Below are positions 25,396 to 33,567 of a stretch of DNA of 64,000 nucleotides, piece after piece. Below the pieces are notes generated by a model. The model was not told the origin of the DNA and searched no databases. It saw only the letters and a list, made by a program, of their open reading frames with translations. Within the stretch, counting starts at the first letter, position 1, and the number at the start of each line of letters is the position of its first letter. Position numbers and translations under genes: made by a program. Source of the stretch: Pseudomonas corrugata (GTDB lineage Bacteria; Pseudomonadota; Gammaproteobacteria; Pseudomonadales; Pseudomonadaceae); NCBI RefSeq assembly GCF_001269905.1, contig NZ_LHVK01000025.1, positions 1 to 64,000 on the forward strand, in the 5' to 3' direction.

Positions 25396-26659
25396 TAGCC
25401 GTCACGCCCTGGCCGGCGGCCGCGCAGATGGAAATCAGCCCCCGGCCCCGCCCTGCCGCATCAAGCAACTTGGCCAGGTTGGCAACAATGCGCCCACCCG
25501 TGGCGGCAAACGGATGACCGGCGGCCAGGGAACTGCCCTTCACGTTCAATCGACTGCGATCTATGGCACCCAATGGCGCGTCGAGGCCCAGGCGGGTCTT
25601 GCAGTAGTCCGCATCTTCCCAGGCCTTGAGCGTGCATAACACCTGGGCGGCGAATGCTTCGTGGATTTCGTAGTAATCGAAGTCCTGCAGCGTCAGCCCG
25701 TTGCGCGCCAGCAGCCGGGGCACGGCATAGGCCGGCGCCATCAGCAATCCTTCGGCGCCGTTGACGAAATCCACCGCCGCGGTCTGGCCGTCACGCAGGT
25801 ACGCCAGGATCGGCAGCCCCCGCGCCTTGGCCCACTCCTCGCTGCCCAGCAGCACCAACGAAGCGCCGTCAGTCAGTGGCGTGGAGTTACCGGCGGTCAT
25901 CGTGCCCTTGGCGCTTTTTTCGAAGGCCGGTTTGAGTGAGGCGAGCTTTTCCAGCGTCAGGTCCGGGCGCAGATTGTTGTCCCGAGTCAGGCCGAGAAAC
26001 GGCGTCATCAGATCGTTCTGCCAGCCTTCGGCATAGGACGCCGCCATTTTCTGGTGGCTTTCCAGGGCCAGTTGGTCCTGTTCCTCCCGGGGAATCTGCC
26101 AGGTCTGGGCCATCAACTCGCAGTGCTGCCCCATGTTCAGGCCGGTGCGCGGCTCGTTGATGCGTGGCAGTTCGGGGACGAGGTGCTGAGGGCGCAGTTG
26201 CAGGAATACCTTGATTTTCTCGGCGGTCGTCTTGGCGCGATTGGCTTTCAGCAGGATCCGCCGCAGTCCTTCATTGACGGCGATCGGCGCATCCGAGGTG
26301 GTGTCCACGCCGCCGGCAATCGCGCTGTCGATCTGGCCCAGGGCAATCTTGTTGGCCACCAGCAGCACGGTCTCCAGCCCCGTGCCGCAGGCCTGCTGCA
26401 CGTCATAGGCGGGAGTGGTGGGTGACAGCCGCGAACCGAGCACGCATTCACGGCTCAGGTTCATCTCCCGGGAATGCTTGAGCACCGCGCCAGCGGCCAC
26501 TTCGCCGATGTGCAGACCATGCAGGTTATAGCGCTCGATCAGCCCCTCGAGGGCGGCCGTCAGCAGTGCCTGGTTGCTGGCGCTGGCATAAGCCCCATTG
26601 GAACGGGCGAAAGGAATGCGGTTACCACCGATGATCGCGACGCGGCGTAGCTGTGTCAT
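25382..26659 (-). CDS. acetyl-CoA C-acetyltransferase (thiolase, FadI-like)
   Basis: A 425-residue thiolase that would catalyse CoA-dependent cleavage or condensation of acyl-CoA. The nucleophile cysteine is in QQACGTGLE (about 90), the catalytic histidine in GHPFAATGGR (about 386), and the second cysteine in ICAAAGQG (about 415). It sits divergently beside the FabG-like and MaoC-like genes, so the three probably act on the same acyl-CoA intermediates. It corresponds by position to PA4785. The 3' end overlaps the convergent transporter gene. Confidence 0.9.
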   Translation of the reverse strand: MTQLRRVAIIGGNRIPFARSNGAYASASNQALLTAALEGLIERYNLHGLHIGEVAAGAVLKHSREMNLSRECVLGSRLSPTTPAYDVQQACGTGLETVLLVANKIALGQIDSAIAGGVDTTSDAPIAVNEGLRRILLKANRAKTTAEKIKVFLQLRPQHLVPELPRINEPRTGLNMGQHCELMAQTWQIPREEQDQLALESHQKMAASYAEGWQNDLMTPFLGLTRDNNLRPDLTLEKLASLKPAFEKSAKGTMTAGNSTPLTDGASLVLLGSEEWAKARGLPILAYLRDGQTAAVDFVNGAEGLLMAPAYAVPRLLARNGLTLQDFDYYEIHEAFAAQVLCTLKAWEDADYCKTRLGLDAPLGAIDRSRLNVKGSSLAAGHPFAATGGRIVANLAKLLDAAGRGRGLISICAAAGQGVTAIIER

Positions 26660-26805
26660 GAAAAACTCCCCGAGTAGATTGCAATGCGCTGGCGATCCCG
26701 AAAAAAATACTACCTGCGCACAAGCTTAGGCTTTATCTCGCCAATCGAACGACTGATTGCCGATCGTGGTCCACACTTGGGAGCTCATCCGCCGGAGTAC
26801 GTTCC

Positions 26806-28158
26806 ATGTCTGACCGTTATATCGACTTCGCCAATTCGCCCATTGGCCTGCGCCTGGTCGGAGCCCTTGGCCTGCCATCGCCGGCACGCCTGGAACGCTG
26901 GCAAGCCGGGCGCCTACGACCCATCGAAGGTGCGCTGGTGCTGGGCGGCGGTCCGCTGATCGAACCGATCGGCACGTTTGCCAAGCGCCTCACCGATGCG
27001 ATTTTCGTCTACGGGGCCGAACCGACCCTGGCCGCTGAGTGGATTCCCGGGCATGGCCCGAAGATCAAGGCCGTTGTGTATGACGCCAGCCATCTGGCCC
27101 AGGCCGATCAGCTCAAGCAGCTGCGGGAATTTTTCCAGCCGCTGATGAAGAATCTCGACCGCAGTGCCCATGTCGTCATCCTCGGTCGTGCTCCGGAAAG
27201 TCTCACGGATCCTTTCGCCGCCAGTACCCAGCGAGCACTGGAGGGGTTCAGTCGCTCCCTGGCCAAGGAACTGCGCCATGGCGGGACGTTGCAACTGTTG
27301 TACGTCGGTGACGGCGCCGAAACCCAGCTGGAGGGCGCACTACGGTTCTTCCTGTCGCCCAAGAGCGCCTTCGTTTCCGGGCAAGTCATTCGCCTCAATC
27401 CATGCCAGACCCAGGTCCAGGACTGGACGCGACCGCTCACCGGCCTCAAGGCACTGGTCACCGGCGCGGCCCGCGGGATTGGCGCCTCCATCGCCGAAAC
27501 CCTGGCCCGTGACGGTGCCGACGTGATCCTGCTGGACGTTCCCCAGGCCAAGGCAGACCTCGACGCCCTCGCCGCACGCCTGGGCGGGCGCGCCGTGACC
27601 CTGGACATCTGCGCCGAAGACGCCGCGAGTCAGTTGATCGAACACCTGCCTGATGGCGTCGACATCGTGGTGCATAACGCCGGCATCACCCGGGACAAGA
27701 CTCTCGCCAACATGACGCCGGAATTCTGGGACGCGGTGTTGGCGGTCAACCTCAACGCACCGCAGGTGCTGACCAAGGCCCTGCTCGACAGCGGCACCCT
27801 GCGGGACAATGGCCGGGTCGTTCTGCTGGCTTCCATCAGCGGCATCGCCGGCAATCGCGGCCAGACCAACTATGCCGCCAGCAAGGCCGGGTTGATCGGC
27901 CTGGCCCAGGCCTGGGCGCCACTGTTGCAGACGCGAGGCATCAGCATCAACGCCGTGGCGCCAGGCTTCATTGAAACGCGCATGACCGCTGAAATTCCCT
28001 TTGCCCTGCGCGAAGCCGGACGACGCATGAGCTCCCTGGGCCAGGGTGGCTTGCCCCAGGACGTCGCCGAAGCGGTGGCCTGGCTCGCGCAGCCGGGTAC
28101 GGGCGCCGTCACCGGGCAAGCGTTGCGGGTCTGCGGACAAAGCCTCCTGGGAGCCTGA
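26806..28158 (+). CDS. high-molecular-weight 3-oxoacyl-ACP/CoA reductase (FabG4-like)
   Basis: A 450-residue SDR fusion. The N-terminal ~205 residues form a degenerate Rossmann-like domain (LVLGGGPLIEP), and the C-terminal SDR holds TGAARGIG (about 218-225), NAG (about 293), catalytic Ser in LLASISGIAG and YAASK (about 358). This two-domain layout is that of the HMwFabG/FabG4 group, which reduces 3-oxoacyl-CoA or -ACP. The MaoC-like gene follows after 2 bp. It corresponds to PA4786. Confidence 0.88.
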   Translation: MSDRYIDFANSPIGLRLVGALGLPSPARLERWQAGRLRPIEGALVLGGGPLIEPIGTFAKRLTDAIFVYGAEPTLAAEWIPGHGPKIKAVVYDASHLAQADQLKQLREFFQPLMKNLDRSAHVVILGRAPESLTDPFAASTQRALEGFSRSLAKELRHGGTLQLLYVGDGAETQLEGALRFFLSPKSAFVSGQVIRLNPCQTQVQDWTRPLTGLKALVTGAARGIGASIAETLARDGADVILLDVPQAKADLDALAARLGGRAVTLDICAEDAASQLIEHLPDGVDIVVHNAGITRDKTLANMTPEFWDAVLAVNLNAPQVLTKALLDSGTLRDNGRVVLLASISGIAGNRGQTNYAASKAGLIGLAQAWAPLLQTRGISINAVAPGFIETRMTAEIPFALREAGRRMSSLGQGGLPQDVAEAVAWLAQPGTGAVTGQALRVCGQSLLGA

Positions 28159-28160
28159 GC

Positions 28161-29015
28161 ATGACGATCCAATGGCATGAGGTCAGCAGCGCGCCGAGTA
28201 TGTCGGGGCTCTACGCGAAAGCCGCGACACGTCGCAAGATCACCGGCAAGACCTTGCCGGAGACCGGGCTGCGCCAGATGCTCCAGGTGGATCAGCAGAG
28301 CCTGGCGGCTTATCGCAAGGTCTGCGGTTTTGTCGACAATGGTCTGTTGCCTCCGACCTATCCCCATGTGCTGGCGTTCGCTCTGCAGATGCAACTGCTC
28401 ACCGCCCGGGACTTCCCGTTCCCGCTGCTGGGGTTGATCCACCTGAGCAACCACATCCGCGTGCTGCGTCCCATGGGTGGCGTCAGTCAGGTACGGGCCA
28501 GCGTCAATGTCGAGCATCTGCTGCCTCACCCCAAGGGCGCGGTGTTCAACCTTGTGACCCGCATTGAGGATCAGTTGGGGCCGTTGTGGGAAGCCGAGAG
28601 CGAGATGCTCTGCAAGGGTGTTCAGCTCGAGGGTGCGCGGGTCGAGCCGCCACCCCGGATGACGCCGGTGCTGACCGAAGTGGCGCGCTGGACAGCCCCG
28701 GCTGACATCGGCCGGCGATACGCCAAAGTGTCCGGCGACTACAACCCGATCCACCTGAGCGCCATCAGTGCGCGAATGTTCGGTTTCCCCACAGCCATCG
28801 CCCATGGCCTGTGGAACAAAGCCCGGACCCTGGCGGCACTGGATGACCACCTGCCCGAAGCCAACCTCGAAATCGAGGTGACCTTCAAGAAGCCGGTACG
28901 CCTGCCCAGCGAAGTGACGCTGCTGGCGAGCGCGGCGGGGTCCAGTGGGGATTTGCGGTTGGTGGGGTCGGGGGAGTTGGAGCACATGATAGGAAGCTGG
29001 CGACCGATTGCCTGA
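28161..29015 (+). CDS. MaoC-like (R)-specific enoyl-CoA hydratase
   Basis: A 284-residue hot-dog-fold protein. The hydratase-2 catalytic motif is in the C-terminal half, YAKVSGDYNPIH followed by FPTAIAHG (about 190-215), with the Asp/His pair intact. The N-terminal half is a degenerate second hot-dog. It would interconvert enoyl-CoA and (R)-3-hydroxyacyl-CoA, the step next to the FabG4-like reductase 2 bp upstream. The two genes are clearly one operon. Confidence 0.87.
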   Translation: MTIQWHEVSSAPSMSGLYAKAATRRKITGKTLPETGLRQMLQVDQQSLAAYRKVCGFVDNGLLPPTYPHVLAFALQMQLLTARDFPFPLLGLIHLSNHIRVLRPMGGVSQVRASVNVEHLLPHPKGAVFNLVTRIEDQLGPLWEAESEMLCKGVQLEGARVEPPPRMTPVLTEVARWTAPADIGRRYAKVSGDYNPIHLSAISARMFGFPTAIAHGLWNKARTLAALDDHLPEANLEIEVTFKKPVRLPSEVTLLASAAGSSGDLRLVGSGELEHMIGSWRPIA

Positions 29016-29060
29016 GCCAGGCGGTGGCTCAGCCAGCATCCATGTTGACTGGACCGCCGT

Positions 29061-29154
29061 CATCGCGAGCAGGCTCGCTCCCACATTGGATCTGCAGCGA
29101 ACAAACATCGGCGTTCAACACAAATCTCCTGTGGGAGCGAGCCTGCTCGCGATA
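29061..29154. repeat. inverted REP pair (outward arrangement)
   Basis: Two REP arms of the TGTGGGAGCGAGCCTGCTCG family in the order opposite to most others here (reverse arm first, then forward arm), between the MaoC gene and a convergent lipoprotein gene. Confidence 0.85.
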
Positions 29155-29161
29155 GCGGTGG

Positions 29162-29716
29162 TCAACGCGGCGGGTAGTTGGACAGGATACGCCCGACCGT
29201 CTCGCGCACCGCGCTGTCGCGATCAGCCGGGTTGGGCGAGCTGCTGAGCAATCGTTCATCACTGCCCCGCCAGACCAGCTTGCCATCCTTGCCATCGAGC
29301 AAGTCGATCTGCACCGTGGCGACCTTGTAGCTGACGTTGCGGGTTTCGTTGTACATCGGCCCGCCCCAGTAGCCATTCCAGGGCCCTCCCCAACCACCAC
29401 CATAGTTGGTCGTCACCTGTTGCTGGCGATCCTCGACGATCAGGTAGGCCTGGACCAGGACATCGCCGTGCCCACCGGCGGCAGGGCGTAGGCCGCGCTG
29501 GTCGAGTTGATCGGCTACGGCCTGGCGGATGCGCTGTTCGGTCAGGTCACTCTTGATCCGCGGATCATCGGGACGGTACTGCAACGCCGGTTCTTTCCAG
29601 CTCCAGCTTCGATAGGCCGCAAAGTCGCGGCTGGGATCGAAATCATGGTTGACCTGATTGGTCGCACAGGCGCCGAGCAGCAGGGCAAGGCCCAGTAGAG
29701 CAAGACGACGGAACAT
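29162..29716 (-). CDS. DUF4136-type outer-membrane lipoprotein (paralogue A)
   Basis: A lipoprotein of about 184 residues. The signal peptide ends in a LLLGAC lipobox (lipidated Cys17 or so). The DUF4136-like domain shows the typical opening FDPSRDFAAYRSWSW, the DQLDQRGLRPA helix and a Gly/Trp-rich loop (about 106-118). Function is unknown. It lies 21 bp downstream of a clear paralogue and ends the operon. AGGAG is 7 bp from the ATG at 29716; a GTG one codon earlier is also in frame. Confidence 0.8.
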   Translation of the reverse strand: MFRRLALLGLALLLGACATNQVNHDFDPSRDFAAYRSWSWKEPALQYRPDDPRIKSDLTEQRIRQAVADQLDQRGLRPAAGGHGDVLVQAYLIVEDRQQQVTTNYGGGWGGPWNGYWGGPMYNETRNVSYKVATVQIDLLDGKDGKLVWRGSDERLLSSSPNPADRDSAVRETVGRILSNYPPR

Positions 29717-29737
29717 CACGCTTCTCCTGTTGCGTAA

Positions 29738-30346
29738 TCAACTTGGCGGATAGGCCGACATGGCTTTTTCCACCGCCTCGCGAATGGCATCGGTGTTATC
29801 GCCCGGACGGCCACCCTGAGGGGTTTCGGCACTGGCACTCCACACCGGTTGACCATTGCGGGCGTCGAACAGGTCGACGCGAACCACCACGACCTGCTCC
29901 TGGTACGTGCGCACGACCGGTACGGTGTTGTACATGCCGTAGCCAGGACCATAGCGGTTGTAACCACCGTAGTAGCCCGAATCATAATCTTCTCGAACCT
30001 GGCGCAGACGGGTCTCCAGCCGCAGGTCGGCACTGACGAACAGGTCGGCCGGCCGGTTGTCATGCAGCGGGCGCAGGCCACGCTGGTCCAGGGCATTGCT
30101 CACCGCCTCGGCCACCTGGGCCGAGTCCGCCCACGCGGTACCTGCCGGCAGGCGTCCATTGAGCCAGGCCCAACTGCGATAACGCCCATAGTCACGGGGT
30201 GCCGCCGGATATGCACTGCGGTCGAACACCGTGGCGGCCTCGGGCGGGGCCGGCGGCAGCGGCCTGGAGGTGGCGACATAGGGGTTGGTGCCCTGGCAGG
30301 CCGCCAGCCCCAGACATAACATCAGTAACCCGGTACGGCCTTGCAT
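29738..30346 (-). CDS. DUF4136-type lipoprotein (paralogue B)
   Basis: A 202-residue lipoprotein with an LGLAAC lipobox (about Cys17). It shares with its downstream neighbour the YRSWAW opening, the LDQRGLRP helix, a Tyr/Gly-rich loop (about 121-140) and a C-terminus ending in YPP, so the two arose by duplication. It is 12 bp after cmoM on the same strand. GGAG precedes the ATG. The function is unknown. Confidence 0.8.
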   Translation of the reverse strand: MQGRTGLLMLCLGLAACQGTNPYVATSRPLPPAPPEAATVFDRSAYPAAPRDYGRYRSWAWLNGRLPAGTAWADSAQVAEAVSNALDQRGLRPLHDNRPADLFVSADLRLETRLRQVREDYDSGYYGGYNRYGPGYGMYNTVPVVRTYQEQVVVVRVDLFDARNGQPVWSASAETPQGGRPGDNTDAIREAVEKAMSAYPPS

Positions 30347-30358
30347 TTCGCTCTCCGA

Positions 30359-31108
30359 TCAGAGGGGACGGCAGATCCAGTGCAGATAACGTCCCAGCCC
30401 GGCAAACGCGGGATGGCGACGGTGGGCCAGCTCCATGTCCAGCAATTGAGCCAGCTCGACCCGGCCCTGGAACTCCATCGGCATGTAGTCATGAAAAACC
30501 CGCACACCACTCTGGCTTTCGACCTGCCACAGACCCTCAAGTTGCGCCGCCAACTCTCGCGGATCAAGAGGTTGTTGCGGCGTCAGGCTCTGTTTTTCAC
30601 CGGCCATGTCGTTTTTGCGCAGCTTGCGGAAATGCCCCTTGAGCAAGTTGCGATAAACCAGCGCGTCACGGTTGTAGAACGCCAGCGACAGCCAGCCGCC
30701 GGGCACCGTGAGCTGATGCAACACCGGCAGGATCGTGTGAGGCTCCGCCAGCCACTCCAACACCGCATGACACAGCACCAGGTCGTACGGCTCGGTGAGC
30801 TGGCCCGGCAGTGCCTGCCACGGCGCCTGGATGAAGGTTGCCTCCTGGCCGGCGTCGGCAAACCGCTGGCGGGCGCCTTCGAGCATCGGCGCGGCCGGTT
30901 CCGCCAGGGTGACCTGATGACCGCGCTCGGCCAGCCACAACGACATATGGCCCAGGCCGGCGCCGATGTCGAGCACACGCAACGGGCGTTCCGGCAATAC
31001 TTCAAGCAGATCGGCCTGGAGCACCGCCAGGCGGATCGCGCCCTTGGCCCCGCCATAGATTTTTTCGGCAAAGCGCGTGGCGAGCTGATCGAAATGACGG
31101 TCGCTCAT
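30359..31108 (-). CDS. cmoM: tRNA 5-carboxymethoxyuridine methyltransferase CmoM (SmtA)
   Basis: A 249-residue SAM-dependent methyltransferase. Motif I is LDIGAGLGH (about 46-54) and LCHAVLEWLAEP (about 109-120) is nearly identical to E. coli CmoM. SGVRVFHDY near the C-terminus is another family block. It would methylate cmo5U34 of tRNA to mcmo5U. The ATG at 31108 overlaps the stop of the MazG-like gene (ATGA), which fixes the start; longer in-frame extensions run into that gene. Confidence 0.88.
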   Translation of the reverse strand: MSDRHFDQLATRFAEKIYGGAKGAIRLAVLQADLLEVLPERPLRVLDIGAGLGHMSLWLAERGHQVTLAEPAAPMLEGARQRFADAGQEATFIQAPWQALPGQLTEPYDLVLCHAVLEWLAEPHTILPVLHQLTVPGGWLSLAFYNRDALVYRNLLKGHFRKLRKNDMAGEKQSLTPQQPLDPRELAAQLEGLWQVESQSGVRVFHDYMPMEFQGRVELAQLLDMELAHRRHPAFAGLGRYLHWICRPL

Positions 31109-31410
31109 TGGCCGAACCGCCGCTCGCTGTCGGCCAATTTGCTGCGCACCACCGCCTCCATGTCCAAGCCCAATTCGCTGCACAGCAGCAACAGGTACAA
31201 CACGATGTCACCGACCTCCTGCCCCGCATGGGCCAGTTTGTCAGCCGGCAACTGGCGCGACTGATCCTCGGTCAGCCACTGGAAAATCTCCACCAGCTCG
31301 GCCATCTCCACACTGGCGGCCATCGCGAGGTTCTTCGGGCTGTGGAATGGCCGCCAATCGTTGCGATCACGAATGGCGTGCAGGCGTTCAGTCAGTTCAA
31401 CAAGGTTCAT
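31105..31410 (-). CDS. MazG-like nucleotide pyrophosphohydrolase
   Basis: A 101-residue all-alpha NTP pyrophosphatase of the MazG/RS21-C6 type. The Mg-binding acidic residues are visible in MAASVEMAELVEIF (EXXE motif, about 35-42) and in QEVGDIVLYLLLL (EXXD, about 67-70). It would cleave a non-canonical or excess nucleotide to the monophosphate. It overlaps cmoM by four bases and starts the four-gene minus-strand set. GGAG is 6 bp from the chosen ATG. Confidence 0.82.
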   Translation of the reverse strand: MNLVELTERLHAIRDRNDWRPFHSPKNLAMAASVEMAELVEIFQWLTEDQSRQLPADKLAHAGQEVGDIVLYLLLLCSELGLDMEAVVRSKLADSERRFGQ

Positions 31411-31573
31411 CGGGCTCTCCTGGATGCCCATAGCTTCCGGGGGATGACAGGGGAAGGCAAGCGTCTCGATACGAAGCGGCAGTTTGCCCCATAATCGAAC
31501 GATCGCGGCGCCAATGGCTCCTACAATCAGGAACCCAAGGCTCGACTCGATTCTCTTCCATCAGGATGCAAAC

Positions 31574-31867
31574 ATGCAGGTAGAAAGCTTTTTCGAATGG
31601 CTCGGCCAGGCACTCGGCTCGATAATCCGTTTCATCGTCGACCTGCTGAGCGGCCTGTTCAACACCCTGGCCAACGCCGGCGGCAACTTTGTCGACGGCC
31701 TGTCACGGGCGCTGGGCATGGACACCTCGATCATCAGCATCATCGCGCTGATCCTCGGGCTGATGCTGCTGTACTCGGCGATCCGCGCCTTCATGCGCGC
31801 GTCGATTGTGCTGGGGATTATCTGGCTGGTGCTGGGGCTGTGGTTGTTGAGTTGGATCATTCACTAG
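31574..31867 (+). CDS. small membrane protein, unknown function
   Basis: A 97-residue protein with an amphipathic N-terminus (MQVESFFEWLGQALGS) and hydrophobic stretches at about 18-36, 52-68 and 76-96. It is probably anchored in the inner membrane. It is not a family I recognise by name. It stands alone before the DUF6124 duplication. Confidence 0.65.
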   Translation: MQVESFFEWLGQALGSIIRFIVDLLSGLFNTLANAGGNFVDGLSRALGMDTSIISIIALILGLMLLYSAIRAFMRASIVLGIIWLVLGLWLLSWIIH

Positions 31868-31880
31868 AATCGCGCGTCTC

Positions 31881-31950
31881 TGTGGCGAGGGGATTTATCC
31901 TCGCTCGACAGCTCCTACAGAGCCCCGCGGGGATAAATCCCCTCGCCACA
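31881..31950. repeat. REP-like inverted repeat at left end of duplication unit 1
   Basis: Imperfect inverted repeat, arms TGTGGCGAGGGGATTTATCC and GGATAAATCCCCTCGCCACA, with a ~30 bp loop. The same element is found at 32679 and 33470, bracketing both DUF6124 units. Confidence 0.85.
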
Positions 31951-31980
31951 AAAGCCCTCTGTTTATTCCATTCCTTCAGG

Positions 31981-32310
31981 TGTAGGTCCTGGCTACACCG
32001 CCTTGCGCCGCTGCCTACAACTACGCCAGAATCCGCCGGCTTGTGCGCCTTGGGGCCGGGTTTTATTGTTTCTCCGTCGCTGACAAATCAGCGATCGGGT
32101 TTAGCGATCCGGCTTCGTATACAGACGCAACAATGCCCAGTCTCGATTGCAGACGCTCTATTCCTGCAATCTCGTCATGGTGGCTGTGCGTGGGAGACCT
32201 TCTGGTCTACCCGGGGTTTCTGTGACCCGGATCGCTAACCCGCGTACAGCCGCCACCTTTACTTGTTTAGCGATAGGTCGTGGTGGCTCAACCAATCACG
32301 GAGATTCACC
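31981..32310 (+). promoter_or_regulatory. candidate structured leader, copy 1, upstream of DUF6124 gene
   Basis: A 330 bp region before the gene at 32311. Visible hairpins: GTGTAG/CTACAC (31980-31998), CCGGC/GCCGG followed by a T-rich tract (about 32036-32070), TCGCTGA/TCAGCGA (32077-32094), GATTGCAG/CTGCAATC (32145-32171) and GGGAGACC/GGTCTACCC around TTCT (32192-32212). GGGTTTAGCGATCCGG (32097-32112) can pair with CCGGATCGCTAACCC (32227-32241), and GTTTAGCGAT recurs at 32265-32274 as a possible competing partner. A weak sigma-70-like TTGCGC/CAGAAT lies at 32003-32032. Compare the second copy at 32779. Whether it acts as RNA or DNA is unknown. Confidence 0.6.
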
Positions 32311-32658
32311 ATGTTCAAGGTCACCCCCAACCCACCGGCCACCGATCCCGCATCCTCCAACGATCCCACCGACTCGACAGCCTTCGACAAAGCCGCCAAA
32401 CGCGCCCTCGACTTCTACCTCAAGCCCGAACCGCCTGAAGCCCAACCAGACCAACTGTTCACCGTTGCGAACGGCATCGACACCGAATGCCTGCTCGCCA
32501 ACCTCAGCGAAACCCTGGCCTCGGCCAACGCCATGGCCGGTGACCTGGCCTTCGACCTGGACGGCTCGCGCCGCCACGTGGCCCTGGGCATCCAGCAGTT
32601 GATCGAACTGGGCGGCTTACTGGCCAACCGGGCGCTGGACAACGTCGACCCACGCTAA
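32311..32658 (+). CDS. DUF6124/DUF3077-type protein, copy 1
   Basis: A 115-residue cytoplasmic protein of a Pseudomonas-restricted family of unknown function. The N-terminus is Pro-rich and disordered (about 1-22). The family core LFTVANGIDTECLLANLSETL is split over about residues 50-70 and is followed by an Ala-rich helix and HVALGIQQLIELGGLL. CGGAG lies 8 bp before the ATG. It differs from the copy at 33104 at one residue only (Thr20 here, Ala20 there). The long structured leader upstream suggests regulation at RNA or DNA-structure level. Confidence 0.85.
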   Translation: MFKVTPNPPATDPASSNDPTDSTAFDKAAKRALDFYLKPEPPEAQPDQLFTVANGIDTECLLANLSETLASANAMAGDLAFDLDGSRRHVALGIQQLIELGGLLANRALDNVDPR

Positions 32659-32678
32659 CCGAAGCAACGACTCACCTT

Positions 32679-32748
32679 TGTGGCGAGGGGATTCATCCCC
32701 GCTCGACAGCTCCTACAGAGCCCCGCGGGGATAAGTCCCCTCACCACA
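32679..32748. repeat. REP-like inverted repeat at left end of duplication unit 2
   Basis: Second copy of the TGTGGCGAGGGGATT element; arms have a few changes (ATTCATCC, AAGTCCCCTCACC). It starts 798 bp after the first copy and marks the junction of the tandem duplication. Confidence 0.85.
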
Positions 32749-32778
32749 AAAGCCTTCTGTTTATTCCATTCCTTCAGG

Positions 32779-33103
32779 TGTAGGTCCTGGCTACACCGCC
32801 TTGCGCCGCTGCCTACAACTACGCCAGAATCCGCCGGCTTGTGCGCCTTGGGGCCGGGTTTTATTGTTTCTCCGTCGCTGACAAATCAGCGATCGGGTTT
32901 AGCAGCTCGGATAACATCAAGGCACGCCAGTGTCGCCATCAGAACAGCCAATCCGCATCGGATTGTCAGCACTATGGCGGCTATGCGTGGGGCACTTCGG
33001 TGCGCCGGGTTCCTTGATGCCTGGTCTGCTAACCCGCGTACAGCCGCCACCCAACTCGTTTAGCAGCGAAGGATGACGGCTCCACTCATCAAGGAGATTC
33101 ACC
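32779..33103 (+). promoter_or_regulatory. candidate structured leader, copy 2, upstream of DUF6124 gene
   Basis: A 325 bp copy of the leader. The first ~125 bp are identical to copy 1 by eye. The inner part (about 32903-33066) differs in sequence but offers the same pairings: CAATCCG/CGGATTG (32949-32965), GGCAC-TTCG-GTGC (32991-33003), and GGGTTTAGCAG (32895-32905) with CTGCTAACCC (33026-33035), while GTTTAGCAGC recurs at 33058-33067. The GCGAT of copy 1 is replaced by GCAG at all three places. Confidence 0.6.
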
Positions 33104-33451
33104 ATGTTCAAGGTCACCCCCAACCCACCGGCCACCGATCCCGCATCCTCCAACGATCCCGCCGACTCGACAGCCTTTGACAAAGCCGCCAAACGCGCCC
33201 TCGACTTCTACCTCAAGCCCGAACCGCCTGAAGCCCAACCAGACCAACTGTTCACCGTTGCGAACGGCATCGACACCGAATGCCTGCTCGCCAACCTCAG
33301 CGAAACCCTGGCCTCGGCCAACGCCATGGCCGGTGACCTGGCCTTCGACCTGGACGGCTCGCGCCGCCACGTGGCCCTGGGGATCCAGCAGTTGATCGAA
33401 CTGGGCGGCTTATTGGCCAACCGAGCGCTGGACAACGTCGACCCACGCTAG
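33104..33451 (+). CDS. DUF6124/DUF3077-type protein, copy 2
   Basis: A 115-residue near-identical twin of the protein at 32311 (one substitution, T20A, and a few silent changes). AAGGAG lies 8 bp before the ATG. The high identity shows a recent duplication or ongoing gene conversion, in contrast to the diverged central part of the leaders. It is followed by a third REP-like element at 33470. Confidence 0.85.
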   Translation: MFKVTPNPPATDPASSNDPADSTAFDKAAKRALDFYLKPEPPEAQPDQLFTVANGIDTECLLANLSETLASANAMAGDLAFDLDGSRRHVALGIQQLIELGGLLANRALDNVDPR

Positions 33452-33469
33452 CCGAAACAACACATCACC

Positions 33470-33532
33470 TGTGGCAAGGGGATTCATCCCCCCTCGTGTA
33501 GGCGCCCAGCGGGGATAAATTCTCTCGCCACA
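33470..33532. repeat. REP-like inverted repeat at right end of the duplication
   Basis: Third copy of the TGTGGCAAGGGGATTCATCC element, with the right arm GGATAAATTCTCTCGCCACA. It closes the REP-gene-REP-gene-REP arrangement, so recombination between these repeats could have created the duplication. Confidence 0.8.
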
Positions 33533-33567
33533 AACCCGCTACAATGGCGCTCCATCAAGGAGCCCCC

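Noticed and set aside
31981..33103. Integron attC sites or a retron as an explanation of the paired TTTAGC/GCTAA elements
   Set aside because: The core does not fit the GTTRRRY attC rule, and no integrase or reverse transcriptase gene is in the window.
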